Of a stretch of DNA of 64,000 nucleotides, positions 30,469 to 39,933 are shown one piece after another. Made by a program: the position numbers and the translations under genes. Location: contig NZ_CP071321.1 of assembly GCF_017309585.1 (NCBI RefSeq), forward strand, positions 310,001 through 374,000, read 5' to 3'. The DNA comes from Nitrogeniibacter aestuarii. Lineage in GTDB: Bacteria; Pseudomonadota; Gammaproteobacteria; Burkholderiales; Rhodocyclaceae. Every line of letters begins with the position of its first letter. The first letter of the stretch is position 1. The notes under the pieces were generated by a model. The model was not told the origin of the DNA and did no database searches. It saw only the letters and a program-made list of their open reading frames with translations.

Positions 30469-31356
30469 ATGGCGCGCATACGCCCCGCAATCGGCCCGCG
30501 AACCTTGTCCCTGCTGGGGGCAGCGGTGCTTGCGGGCTGCACCACCGAAACGCATTCCTTCCTCAATCCGGCCAGTCTGACGGCCGAGAGTCAGCGCGAC
30601 CTCATGATCTGGGCGTTCGGGCTCATGCTCGTGGTACTCATTCCGGTGTGGGTGATGGCGATCTGGTTTCCCTGGCGCTATCGCGAGGACAAGAGCGGGG
30701 CCGACTATCGGCCCGACTGGGCGCATTCGAACCTGATCGAGGCGGTGGTGTGGATCGTGCCGGCCATCCTGGTGGTGGCGATCAGTGCGCTGGTGTGGGT
30801 GTACACCCACCGGCTTGACCCTTACGCGTCCCCGGTGGCCCGAGGTGAGCCGCTGCATGTGCAGGCCATCAGCCTGGACTGGAAGTGGGTCTTTCTCTAT
30901 CCGGACAACGGCGTGGCCTCGGTCAATACGCTGATCCTGCCCGAGGGGCGGCCGGTGGAGATGTCGATTACCTCCGATACGGTCATGAACGCTCTCTACC
31001 TGCCGGGCCTGGCCGGTCAGATCTACGCCATGGCGGGCATGGTGACGCATCTGAATTTCGCACCTGACCATCGCGGCCACTTCACCGGTCGCAACATGCA
31101 GTATTCGGGCGATGGTTTCCCCGATCATCGCTTCGATGTCTCGGTGGAGTCCGCGGGTGATTTCCAGCGCTTCGTGCGCGAGCACCAGGGCCACTCGCCG
31201 CAGTTGAGCACGGCCACGTATCGACAGCTGGCCAATGCACATGCGACGGCCAGACCCGCCGTGTTCGGCGGTTTTCCGCCCCGCTTGTTCGATCAGGTGG
31301 TCCACAAGTACTGCGCCACCGATTGCGATCAGACGACGGCGGGGGATCGCCCATGA
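30469..31356 (+). CDS. cyoA: Cytochrome o-type quinol oxidase subunit II
   Basis: The 295-residue product has a lipoprotein signal (LLGAAVLAGC; acylated Cys about 24), two membrane helices (about 47-69 and 88-110) and a periplasmic cupredoxin domain with 'VQAISLDWKWVFLYPDNGVASVNTL' and 'ALYLPGLAGQIYAMAGMVTHLNFAPDHRG'. The CuA ligands (CxxxC) are absent, as in quinol oxidases rather than cytochrome c oxidases. The start at 30469 has a GGAG ribosome site; 30451 is an alternative. It overlaps cyoB by 4 bp. Confidence 0.9.
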   Translation: MARIRPAIGPRTLSLLGAAVLAGCTTETHSFLNPASLTAESQRDLMIWAFGLMLVVLIPVWVMAIWFPWRYREDKSGADYRPDWAHSNLIEAVVWIVPAILVVAISALVWVYTHRLDPYASPVARGEPLHVQAISLDWKWVFLYPDNGVASVNTLILPEGRPVEMSITSDTVMNALYLPGLAGQIYAMAGMVTHLNFAPDHRGHFTGRNMQYSGDGFPDHRFDVSVESAGDFQRFVREHQGHSPQLSTATYRQLANAHATARPAVFGGFPPRLFDQVVHKYCATDCDQTTAGDRP

Positions 31357-33299
31357 ACTGGCTCGGACGGCTCTCGTTGGATGCGCTGCCCCTGTATTCG
31401 CCCATCGCGGCGATCGGTGCCGGCGTGGAGGTACTCGCGGGCTTGGCCATTGTCCTGCTGATCTGGCGCAAGGGCTGGTGGACACGTCTGTGGCGCGACT
31501 GGCTGACCACGGTCGATCACAAGAAGCTCGGGGTCATGTATGTGGTGCTGGCGCTGGTGATGTTGCTGCGGGGCTTTGCCGATGCCTTCCTCATGCGTAC
31601 CCAGCAGGCCATCGCGCTCAACAGCGAAGGCATCCTGCCGCCGGATCACTTCGACCAGATCTTCACTGCCCACGGCACGATCATGATCTTCTTCATGGCC
31701 ATGCCGTTTCTGGTGGGCTTGCTCAATATCGTGGTGCCCTTGCAGATCGGCGCGCGGGACGTGGCGTTTCCCCGGCTCAATGCGATGAGCCTGTGGATGA
31801 CGGCCGCCGGTGCGGCGCTGGTGTTGTTGTCGTTGGTGCTGGGGACCTTTTCAACGGCCGGCTGGACGGGCTACCCGCCGTATTCGGAGCTGGCGACCAC
31901 GCCGGACACCGGGGTGGATTACTGGATCTGGTCGGTGCTCATCGCCGGGGTGGGCTCGACGATGACCGGTATCAACTTTCTGGTCACCATCCTGCGCGAG
32001 CGGGCGCCGGGCATGACGCTGATGCGCATGCCGCTGCTCACGTGGACGGCGCTGGTCACCAGCGTGCTCATGGTGTTTGCCTTTCCGGCGCTGACCGTTT
32101 CCACCGTCATGCTCGCCCTCGATCGCGATCTGGGCATGCACTTCTTCACCAATGGTGGCGGCGGCAACATGATGAACTACATGAACCTGTTCTGGATCTG
32201 GGGGCATCCGGAGGTCTATATCCTCATCCTGCCGGCCTTCGGCATCTTCTCCGAAGTGGTGGCCACCTTTTCGCGCAAGCCCCTGTTCGGCTACGCGTCG
32301 CTGGTCTATGCCACGGCGGCCATCGGCATTCTGTCCTTCACCGTGTGGCTGCATCATTTCTTCACCATGGGAGCGAGCGCCAACGTGAACGCCGCCTTCG
32401 GTATCGCCACCATGGTGATCGCGGTGCCCACTGGGGTGAAGGTGTTCGACTGGTTGTTCACGATGTACCACGGCCGGGTGCGATTCACGGCCCCCATGCT
32501 GTGGACGCTCGGCTTCATCGTCACCTTCGTGATCGGTGGTGCCACCGGGGTGCTGCTGTCGATCCCGCCGGTGGACTTCGCCATGCACAACTCGGTGTTC
32601 CTGGTGGCGCACTTCCACAACATGCTGGTGCCCGGTGCGCTGTTCGGCTATCTGGCCGGCTACATGTACTGGTTTCCCAAGGTGTTCGGCTTCCGCCTCG
32701 ACGAGCGCTGGGGCAAGCGCAGCTTCTGGGCGTGGATCATCGGTTTCTATCTGGCCTTCATGCCCCTGTACGCCACCGGCATCATGGGCATGCCACGGCG
32801 CATGGAGCATTACAGCAACGCGGCATGGCAACCGCTGCTCTGGGTGGCCGAACTGGGGGCGGTGTTCATCGGCATCGGCGTGTTGTGTCTGGCCATCCAG
32901 CTGGCCGTGTCGATCCGTCATCGTGAGGCCCTGCGGGACACCACGGGCGATCCGTGGGACGGTCGCACGCTGGAATGGGCCACCGCCTCGCCGCCCCCGG
33001 CATGGAATTTCGACGTCCAGCCCACCGTGCATGCGCTCGACGAACTGGCCTGGCGCAAGGCGCGCCACTACGACGCCACGGCGGATGGCGCACCGGCCCC
33101 CATCGTGATGCCCAACGACACGGCCTCGGGCGTGTGGCTCGGCGCGCTGGCCTTCGTTTTCGGGTTCGCGATGGTCTGGTATGTGTGGTGGCTCGCTGCC
33201 CTCAGCCTGTGCGGATTGATCGGTTTCGTGGTGTTCGCGATGTTCTCCGAGACGCCCGAGTTCAGGGTCGTCGATGCCCCGGAGGTGACGCCATGCTGA
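31353..33299 (+). CDS. cyoB: Cytochrome o-type quinol oxidase subunit I
   Basis: This is the catalytic subunit, which reduces oxygen and pumps protons. The 648-residue, roughly 15-helix protein shows the low-spin heme His in 'DQIFTAHGTIMIFFMAMP', the CuB/active-site motif 'FWIWGHPEVYILILPAFG' with the His-Tyr pair and proton-channel Glu, the CuB histidines 'VWLHHFFTMG', and the heme ligands in 'VAHFHNMLVPGALFGY'. It overlaps cyoA (ATGA) and cyoC (7 bp). Slightly shorter than the E. coli protein (663). Confidence 0.95.
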   Translation: MNWLGRLSLDALPLYSPIAAIGAGVEVLAGLAIVLLIWRKGWWTRLWRDWLTTVDHKKLGVMYVVLALVMLLRGFADAFLMRTQQAIALNSEGILPPDHFDQIFTAHGTIMIFFMAMPFLVGLLNIVVPLQIGARDVAFPRLNAMSLWMTAAGAALVLLSLVLGTFSTAGWTGYPPYSELATTPDTGVDYWIWSVLIAGVGSTMTGINFLVTILRERAPGMTLMRMPLLTWTALVTSVLMVFAFPALTVSTVMLALDRDLGMHFFTNGGGGNMMNYMNLFWIWGHPEVYILILPAFGIFSEVVATFSRKPLFGYASLVYATAAIGILSFTVWLHHFFTMGASANVNAAFGIATMVIAVPTGVKVFDWLFTMYHGRVRFTAPMLWTLGFIVTFVIGGATGVLLSIPPVDFAMHNSVFLVAHFHNMLVPGALFGYLAGYMYWFPKVFGFRLDERWGKRSFWAWIIGFYLAFMPLYATGIMGMPRRMEHYSNAAWQPLLWVAELGAVFIGIGVLCLAIQLAVSIRHREALRDTTGDPWDGRTLEWATASPPPAWNFDVQPTVHALDELAWRKARHYDATADGAPAPIVMPNDTASGVWLGALAFVFGFAMVWYVWWLAALSLCGLIGFVVFAMFSETPEFRVVDAPEVTPC

Positions 33300-33907
33300 G
33301 TGCGCACGACCGCTTCCAGCGCGGCGCGCTGATCGACCATCACATGGCGCACACCTTCGAGGCACGCGAGATCGGCTTCTGGTGGTACCTGCTGAGCGAC
33401 GCGATCATCTTTGCGCTGTTGTTTGTCACCTACGGCGTGATGGTCGATCGCACCGCCGGCGGGCCGGATGCCGCTGCGCTGGTGGACCTCAACCGCGCCT
33501 TCATCGAGACCCTCTGCCTTCTGGCGAGCAGCTTCACCTTTGCGCTGGCGGATCTGGCGGCCGAGGGCAACGACCGGCCGCGCACGGTCGCCTGGCTGGC
33601 GGTTACCACCATGCTCGGTGGTGCCTTCCTGTGTATTGAAGGGCTGGAGTTCATCGAGCTGGTGCTCGCCGGAGCCGGGCCGGATCGCAGCGGCTTCCTG
33701 TCCGCGTTCTTCACGCTGGTCGGCACCCACGGGTTGCATGTGAGTGTCGGCATGATCGGCCTGCTCGCATTGCTGGCACAGATCCGGGTATTCGGGCTCA
33801 GCCGCCCCGTGAAGTCGCGGCTACGGCGTCTCGGGCTGTTCTGGCATTTTCTCGACGTGATCTGGGTGGGCGTGTTCACCTTCGTCTACCTGGCCGGGAG
33901 TCTCTGA
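33293..33907 (+). CDS. cyoC: Cytochrome o-type quinol oxidase subunit III
   Basis: The 204-residue product has five membrane helices and the family segments 'REIGFWWYLLSDAIIFALLFVTYGVM', 'GGAFLCIEGLEFIELV' and 'FFTLVGTHGLHVSVGMIGLLALL', ending 'LFWHFLDVIWVGVFTFVYLAGSL', the conserved WHFxDxxW end of subunit III. A GGAGGTG ribosome site lies inside the 3' end of cyoB, with which it overlaps by 7 bp. Confidence 0.93.
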   Translation: MLSAHDRFQRGALIDHHMAHTFEAREIGFWWYLLSDAIIFALLFVTYGVMVDRTAGGPDAAALVDLNRAFIETLCLLASSFTFALADLAAEGNDRPRTVAWLAVTTMLGGAFLCIEGLEFIELVLAGAGPDRSGFLSAFFTLVGTHGLHVSVGMIGLLALLAQIRVFGLSRPVKSRLRRLGLFWHFLDVIWVGVFTFVYLAGSL

Positions 33908-33908
33908 A

Positions 33909-34223
33909 ATGTTCCTGTCCCAAACCCCTCACAGTCGCGCGGTGCGCCGTCGCGTCTTCGGCCTGGCGCTGGCCTTCGTGCTCACCCTGGTCGCCTTCGG
34001 GCTCACCCGGGCGCCGCTCCCGCGTGATCTGGTCATCGGGCTCATGGCCGCGCTGGCAGCGCTTCAGATGGGGGTTCACCTGGTCCTTTTCCTGGATGTG
34101 GGTAAAACCGGGTCTTCCCGCACCGTGAATCTGGCCGTCGGTTTTTCCCTCCTGCTGATCCTCATCATGGTGGGAGGCACCTATTGGGTGATGCACGACC
34201 TGCACCTGCGCATGATGGGGTGA
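33909..34223 (+). CDS. cyoD: Cytochrome o-type quinol oxidase subunit IV
   Basis: The 104-residue product has three membrane helices and matches CyoD in size and pattern ('GLALAFVLTLVAFGLTRA', 'LAALQMGVHLVLFLDVG', 'LLLILIMVGGTYWVMHDLHLRMM'). It starts one base after cyoC ends. CyoD assists assembly of heme-copper quinol oxidases. The heme O synthase gene cyoE, often next, is not found in the window. Confidence 0.9.
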   Translation: MFLSQTPHSRAVRRRVFGLALAFVLTLVAFGLTRAPLPRDLVIGLMAALAALQMGVHLVLFLDVGKTGSSRTVNLAVGFSLLLILIMVGGTYWVMHDLHLRMMG

Positions 34224-34504
34224 TCATCAGCGCGTTTCATAGCATGTGCGTTCGTTTTGCGAAGTCCGTGGACCGGTGAGGACTATCCGAAAGGAATATC
34301 AATGGCCTCTAATGCGCTGAAATCCTGAACAGAACGGGAAGAAGTTCTGTCATGATGATGTGAAAAACTGAAAAAAACAGAGGTCATTCAGCACATCCCA
34401 GGCGGTCGGCGGCGCATGTCGGCACGACAGGCTCAGGTGCGCGCGGATGATCCGTAGCGCCCGCTGAGTCACTGCGTTCCAGCCGGGTATGAAAGGTCAG
34501 GTGC
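34224..34504. other. Intergenic region between cyoD and the CheB/CheR hybrid gene
   Basis: These 281 bp hold no credible gene. The centre (34290-34385) is AT-richer, with A-tracts near 34360-34380, and probably contains the promoter of the long signalling gene. A short ATG-to-stop frame of 8 codons with an AAAGGA site (around 34300) is seen but is too small to call. No clear terminator for the cyo operon was found. Confidence 0.4.
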
Positions 34505-37500
34505 ATGGAACAGCCAGTCAGACCGGACGCACAAACCCCCGCGTCCGGTGCAGGGGAACCCCAAGGGCCCGCCGAGGGTGCGCGGGTCGTGGGTATCGGC
34601 GCATCGGCCGGCGGCCTCGAAGCCTTGCGCGAGCTCATGGATGGCCTGGTCGAGCACCACTTGCTGGCCTACGTGATCGCCCAGCATGTGTCGCCCAGCC
34701 ATGTGAGCATGTTGCAGAACCTGCTGGCGCCGCGGACCGACCTGCAGGTCGCCAATCTCGAAGACGGTGAGGTGCCGCGCGCGGGCACGGTCTACATCAC
34801 GCCACCCAACCGGGACGTGATCTTCCAGCGCGGTCAGCTGCGCCTGACCGAGCCATCGCAGCCTGTCGGCCCCAAACCCTCGGTCAATCATTTCTTCCAA
34901 TCCCTGGCCGAAGGCCTCGGTGATCAGGCCATTGCCGTCATCCTGTCCGGGACCGGCTCGGATGGCGCCGCAGGCCTCAGGATGATCAAGGCAGCCGGTG
35001 GCATCACGCTGGTGCAGGATCCTGACACCGCGAAATACGACGGCATGCCCCGGGCCGCGATCCACACCGGCAGTGTGGATCTCATCCTGCGCCCGATGGA
35101 AATGGGCCAGGCCATCAGCCGGCTGGTGGCGCATGAGCCGGCCCTGGCCTTGCTGTCCCGTCCCGACTCGCCCGAGGACGATTTCGCCCACATCGGCAAG
35201 CTGGTGCGCCTGAAAACCGCCTTCCGCCTCGACGACTACAAAGCCGGCACGGTCCGCCGACGTATTGCGCGCCGCCTGCAGATCCTCGGGATCGATTCCC
35301 TCAGCGAGTACAGTGCGCGCCTCGCCGAAGACCCGGAAGAAGCCCAGGCGCTGGTGCGCGATACCTTCATCAGCGTCACCTCGTTCTTTCGCGATATCGA
35401 CGCGTTCCAGGCGCTCGCGCAGGCGGTCGATGCGCTGGTGCGCCGTCTGGAGGCCCGCGCGATCATCCGCTGCTGGGTGCCCGCGTGTGCGACCGGTGAA
35501 GAGGCCTACAGCATTGCCATGCTCATCGAGGAGGCGCTTACGCGCCTCGGGCGTACCGACCTGCAATACATGATCTTCGCGTCCGATCTGGACGACGAAG
35601 CGCTTGAGCGTGCGCGCCAGGGGATCTATCCGGTGGCGGATCTGGAGCATCTGCCCGAAGGGCTGCGCGAGCGCTATACCGACCAGGTCGGTGGCTACTG
35701 TCACATCCTCAAGAGTGTGCGCAACCGCCTGGTGTTCGCCCGCCAGAACGTGATCGAAGACCCGCCGTTCGCCCGGCTCGACCTGATCAGCTGCCGCAAC
35801 CTGCTCATCTACCTCAATCCGCCGGTGCAGAAGCGGGTGCTGGAACTCTTTCACTACTCGCTTTGCGCCCGCGGCATGCTGTTCCTGGGTAAATCGGAAA
35901 GTGCAGAGAGTTACGCCGAACTGTATCGCCCCATCGATGCCAGGGCACGCCTGTACCAGCGGGTGGAGGGCATCACCAGTTATGCCTTGCCGGTGCCGTC
36001 GGGGTTGTCTGCGCCGACGGCCCGTCGGCCGTTCGCGGCCCGCAACAAGACCAGCACCACCGATGCCCTCAGCATGCGCACGCTCGAAGCGCTGGCCCAG
36101 CGCTTTGCACCGCCCTCGCTGGTGATCAATGAGGCGGATGACGTGGTGCACTTCCAGGGCAATCTCAAGCCCTTCCTCGGCTTTCCCACCGGGGCGGCCA
36201 ACATGCACCTGTTCGACCTAGTGGATTCCAACGCGCGCGCCGAGCTTCGCGCCCTGGTGTATCGCTGCCGACGGGATCAGTCGGAGGTGCGCAGCAGTGC
36301 GCTGGTGATCGACATCGACGGGGTGCCGCATCGCGTGAGCATCGAGCTCAGCCCGCTGGAGGCGGATGCCGGCCAGATGCTGCTGGTCTCATTCCTGAGC
36401 GAGCCGGTGTCGCTCGACACGCCGCGCGCTGCACCCGCTGACGGCAGTGCCCAGGATGGCCTCATCATCAGCGAACTCGAGCAGGAACTCTCCGACACCC
36501 GTGCGCACCTGCATCTGGTCGTGCAGGAGCTGGAGACCTCCAACGAAGAGTTGCAGTCGCTCAACGAGGAGCTGCAATCGACCAACGAGGAGTTGCAGTC
36601 CACCAACGAAGAATTGCAGACATCGAACGAGGAGCTTCAGTCCACCAACGAAGAGCTGCTCACGGTCAATGAAGAGTTGCAGGTCAAATCCGGCGAACTT
36701 GAGACCACCGCCACGGACCTGACCAACGTCAAGCAGAGTCTGTCGTTTCCGCTCATCGTGGTCGATACCCACCTGCGCATCACGCAGGCCAATCGGGCGT
36801 GCGCCGCCATCGTGACCACCGAGACACCGCTCGAAGGCTGTTCGCTGACCGGGGTCCATTGGCGCATGGAGGCGCCGGGGCTCAGTGTTCGCGTGCGCCA
36901 GGTGCTCGCCAACGGCCAGCCTCATGCCGAGGTGCTTCTGTCCGACGACGGACGTGCCTTCCGGCTCGACGCGATGGCCTACCGCACGGCGGCCGGCGCC
37001 ATTGACGGCGCCGTGCTGGTGTTCGAAGACATTACCCGCCAGCGCCTGGCCGAGCAGGCACTGGCCCAGAGCAACGAGCGCTTCGACCTGGCGGTGCGGG
37101 GGAGCAATGACGGGCTGTGGGACTGGGAAATTGCCGACCAGCAGCTGTATTTCTCGCCACGTTTCAAGGAGATGCTCGGTTACCGCGAGCATGAACTGGA
37201 GGCGAGCTTCGAGGCCTGGGTCAGTCGCCTGCACCCGGAGGACAAACCGGCAGTGCTCGCTGCGATCGATGCGCACCTGAAGCAGAGCGAGCCTTATGAA
37301 ATCGAGTACCGGCTGCGGCACAAGTCCGGCGGGTACATCTGGGTGCTGGCGCGCGGCGAGGCGGTGCGCAACGGCGCAGGCGAGGCGGTGCGCATGGCCG
37401 GCTCGATCAGCGACACCAGCCGGCGCAAGCATGTGGAGCTGGCCTTGCGCGAGAGCGAGGCGCATAACCGCGCGCTCATCGAAGCGGCGCCGGATGCGGT

Positions 37501-39883
37501 GGTGGTCATCGACCAGCATGGGCGCATGGTGCAGTGCAACCCGGCCTGCGCGCGCGTGTTCGGCTACGACGCCCCGGCACTGCTGGGCAACAACGTGGCC
37601 ATGCTCATGGCCGACCAGGACACTGCCCGTCACGATGGATTCATCCAGCGCTTTCTGGCGCGGGGCAATGCCGCGCCGAGCACCGGACGCGACGTGCTCG
37701 GGCGCCACAAGGACGGGCACGACATCCATCTGCACCTGAGCATTGGCGTTCAGCGTCTTGGCGGCGGCGAGGTGCGCTTCATCGGCTTCCTGCGCGATCT
37801 GACCGAGCGCGGCAAGGCCGAGGCGGTCTTGCGCGAGAGCCAACTCAAGTTCCAGCAGGCCATGCGCTTTGCGCCCATCGGCATGGCGCTGGTGACGCCC
37901 GAGGGACAGTGGGTCGAGTTCAACGCTGCGCTGTGCCAGATCGTCGGCTATTCGGCGGACGAGCTGACCGGGATGTCCTTCCTCGATCTGTCCCTGCCGG
38001 AAGATCGCAGCCTTGATCGCGCCGAAGTGCGCAAGCTGCTCGACGGCGCGCTGGAGAACTACGCCGTCGAAAAGCGCTACCGGCACAAGGACGGCCGACT
38101 GGTGTGGGTGGGGCTCAACGTCTCGCTGGTGCCCGGCGACGAAGGCGGCGCGCGCTATTTCATCGTGCAGATCCAGGACATCACCCGGCGCAAGCGCGAC
38201 CAGGATGAACTTCACCTGGCCGCCTCGGTGTTCTCCAGCACCATGGACGGCATCTTCATTGCCACGCGCGAGGGCAAGATCCTCAAGGTCAACCGGGCTT
38301 TCGAGCACATCACCGGCTACAGCGATGCCGACGCGGTGGGGCAGGACTGCAGCCTGTGGCAGTCCGACCGCCACGACGAGGAATTCCATCGGGAAGTCTG
38401 GCGGTGCGTGACCGAAACCGGCTCCTGGCAGGGCGAGGTGTGGAACCGCCACAAGGCCGGGCATCTCGTGCCCGTGTGGCTGAGTCTGTCGTGCATCAGC
38501 GGCGAGTCGGGCAGCGCGGCCCGCATGATCGGGGTGATGTACGACATCAGTGAGCAGAAGACCTCGCAGGAGCGCATCAACCACCTGGCGCACTACGACG
38601 GGCTCACCGGCCTGCCCAACCGCTCCCTGTTCATGGATCGCCTCGGCCACGCGCTGGCGCAGGCCAACCGGCAGGGCCGCAAGCTGGCGCTGATGTTCAT
38701 CGATCTGGACAACTTCAAGCACATCAACGATACCTACGGCCACCCGGTGGGTGACGAACTGCTCGTCGAGGTGGGGGAGCGACTGCGCGCCATCACCCGC
38801 GCCAGCGACACCGTCGCCCGCCTCAGTGGCGACGAATTCACCGTCCTCATCGAAAACGCGGACGACGCGGATGCGGCCGAGACCACGGCACGCAAGATCC
38901 TGCATGTGCTCTCCGACCCCGTCGAAGTGGCCACCGGGCCGCTTTACGTGTCCGCCAGCATCGGCGTGGCAGTCTATCCCGAAGACGGCGGCGACGTGGA
39001 CACCCTAGTCAAGAACGCCGACCTGGCCATGTACCGCTCCAAGGACGGTGGGCGCAACCAGTTCCACTTCTACACGCAGGACATGGCCAGCAAGGCCGAA
39101 GAGCGCATGACCCTGCACAACGAACTGCGCGAGGCGGTCGACCAGCACACCATCGAGGTCTACTACCAGCCGGTTGTTGACGTGACCACCCGGCGCTGCG
39201 TCGGTGTCGAGGCGCTGGCCCGCTGGCCCCACGGGGAGCGGGGCAGCATCGCGCCCGGGCGCTTCATTCCGGTGGCCGAAGAGCGCGGGCTCATTCACCC
39301 GCTGGGCGACTGGGTGTTCCGCCAGACCTGCGAGCAATACATCCAGTGGCGCGAGGCCGGTGTGGCACCCGATTTCGTGTCGGTGAACGTGTCGGGCAAG
39401 CAGGTGGCCCAGCGTGGCTTTGTGGATGCGGTGCTGCGCATGCTCGACGAGATCGGCTGCTCGCCCGAAGACATCGTGCTCGAGCTCACCGAAAGCTATC
39501 TCATGCACGAGAGCGCCGACGCCATCAGCCTGCTCAACCTGCTGCGCGACATCGGCTTCGGCATCGCCATCGACGACTTCGGCACCGGGTATTCGTCGCT
39601 GGCCTACCTCAAGCGTCTGCCGGTCACCAAGCTCAAGCTCGACCAGTCCTTCGTGCGCGATATCCCGGAAGACCGCAACGACATCGCCATCGCGCGCTCG
39701 ATCCTGCGTCTGGGCGACACCCTGGGGCTGGAGGTCATTGCCGAGGGCGTCGAGACCGAGGCGCAGCACGACTTCGTGCTCAACGAGGGGTGCTCGCTCA
39801 GTCAGGGCTTCTACTACGCGCAGCCCATGTCGGGGCGGGATTTCATCGCCTACATGCGCGAGCAGCAGGCACGGGTGGAATGA
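34505..39883 (+). CDS. CheB-CheR-PAS-GGDEF-EAL multidomain signalling protein
   Basis: The 1792-residue protein combines, in order: a CheB methylesterase domain (about 27-205; 'IGASAGGLEAL', 'AQHVSPSH', 'LSGTGSDGAAG'); a CheR methyltransferase domain (about 220-485; 'RDTFISVTSFFRD', 'VPACATGEEAYSIAM', 'DLISCRNLLIYL'); a coiled coil (about 650-735) built from six to seven TNEELQS-type heptads; at least five PAS/PAC units (about 740-1350); a GGDEF domain with SGDEF (about 1442) and an I-site RASD; and a complete EAL domain ('VEALARWPH', 'ELTESYLM', 'DDFGTGYSSLAYL', 'VIAEGVETE'). Methylation-type and c-di-GMP outputs are joined in one soluble polypeptide. SGDEF may lower cyclase activity, leaving EAL phosphodiesterase dominant; that is inference. 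Confidence 0.95.
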   Translation: MEQPVRPDAQTPASGAGEPQGPAEGARVVGIGASAGGLEALRELMDGLVEHHLLAYVIAQHVSPSHVSMLQNLLAPRTDLQVANLEDGEVPRAGTVYITPPNRDVIFQRGQLRLTEPSQPVGPKPSVNHFFQSLAEGLGDQAIAVILSGTGSDGAAGLRMIKAAGGITLVQDPDTAKYDGMPRAAIHTGSVDLILRPMEMGQAISRLVAHEPALALLSRPDSPEDDFAHIGKLVRLKTAFRLDDYKAGTVRRRIARRLQILGIDSLSEYSARLAEDPEEAQALVRDTFISVTSFFRDIDAFQALAQAVDALVRRLEARAIIRCWVPACATGEEAYSIAMLIEEALTRLGRTDLQYMIFASDLDDEALERARQGIYPVADLEHLPEGLRERYTDQVGGYCHILKSVRNRLVFARQNVIEDPPFARLDLISCRNLLIYLNPPVQKRVLELFHYSLCARGMLFLGKSESAESYAELYRPIDARARLYQRVEGITSYALPVPSGLSAPTARRPFAARNKTSTTDALSMRTLEALAQRFAPPSLVINEADDVVHFQGNLKPFLGFPTGAANMHLFDLVDSNARAELRALVYRCRRDQSEVRSSALVIDIDGVPHRVSIELSPLEADAGQMLLVSFLSEPVSLDTPRAAPADGSAQDGLIISELEQELSDTRAHLHLVVQELETSNEELQSLNEELQSTNEELQSTNEELQTSNEELQSTNEELLTVNEELQVKSGELETTATDLTNVKQSLSFPLIVVDTHLRITQANRACAAIVTTETPLEGCSLTGVHWRMEAPGLSVRVRQVLANGQPHAEVLLSDDGRAFRLDAMAYRTAAGAIDGAVLVFEDITRQRLAEQALAQSNERFDLAVRGSNDGLWDWEIADQQLYFSPRFKEMLGYREHELEASFEAWVSRLHPEDKPAVLAAIDAHLKQSEPYEIEYRLRHKSGGYIWVLARGEAVRNGAGEAVRMAGSISDTSRRKHVELALRESEAHNRALIEAAPDAVVVIDQHGRMVQCNPACARVFGYDAPALLGNNVAMLMADQDTARHDGFIQRFLARGNAAPSTGRDVLGRHKDGHDIHLHLSIGVQRLGGGEVRFIGFLRDLTERGKAEAVLRESQLKFQQAMRFAPIGMALVTPEGQWVEFNAALCQIVGYSADELTGMSFLDLSLPEDRSLDRAEVRKLLDGALENYAVEKRYRHKDGRLVWVGLNVSLVPGDEGGARYFIVQIQDITRRKRDQDELHLAASVFSSTMDGIFIATREGKILKVNRAFEHITGYSDADAVGQDCSLWQSDRHDEEFHREVWRCVTETGSWQGEVWNRHKAGHLVPVWLSLSCISGESGSAARMIGVMYDISEQKTSQERINHLAHYDGLTGLPNRSLFMDRLGHALAQANRQGRKLALMFIDLDNFKHINDTYGHPVGDELLVEVGERLRAITRASDTVARLSGDEFTVLIENADDADAAETTARKILHVLSDPVEVATGPLYVSASIGVAVYPEDGGDVDTLVKNADLAMYRSKDGGRNQFHFYTQDMASKAEERMTLHNELREAVDQHTIEVYYQPVVDVTTRRCVGVEALARWPHGERGSIAPGRFIPVAEERGLIHPLGDWVFRQTCEQYIQWREAGVAPDFVSVNVSGKQVAQRGFVDAVLRMLDEIGCSPEDIVLELTESYLMHESADAISLLNLLRDIGFGIAIDDFGTGYSSLAYLKRLPVTKLKLDQSFVRDIPEDRNDIAIARSILRLGDTLGLEVIAEGVETEAQHDFVLNEGCSLSQGFYYAQPMSGRDFIAYMREQQARVE

Positions 39884-39893
39884 AGGTGTACCG

Positions 39894-39927
39894 CCCCGGT
39901 TGACGTTAAGGTCAACCGGGGCATAAT
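39894..39927 (+). promoter_or_regulatory. Promoter overlapping an 11-bp perfect palindrome
   Basis: Arms CCCCGGTTGAC (39894-39904) and GTCAACCGGGG (39911-39921) flank a 6-base centre. A near-consensus -35 TTGACG (39900-39905) lies inside the left arm and -10 CATAAT (39922-39927) directly after the right arm, 16 bp apart. The palindrome therefore fills the spacer, as an operator would. The predicted transcription start falls at about 39934, the A of the next ATG, so the mRNA may be leaderless. It could also be a hairpin at the end of the upstream gene, but there is no T-run. Confidence 0.6.
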
Positions 39928-39933
39928 CGGCGC

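Noticed and set aside
36535..36690. Regular short DNA repeats that could suggest a CRISPR-like array
   Set aside because: They encode the TNEELQS heptads of a coiled coil inside a continuous gene, have no spacers and vary by codon.
36389..38905. An 838-codon minus-strand open frame opposite the CheB/CheR hybrid gene
   Set aside because: Antisense shadow produced by third-position GC bias; no motif, no start signal.
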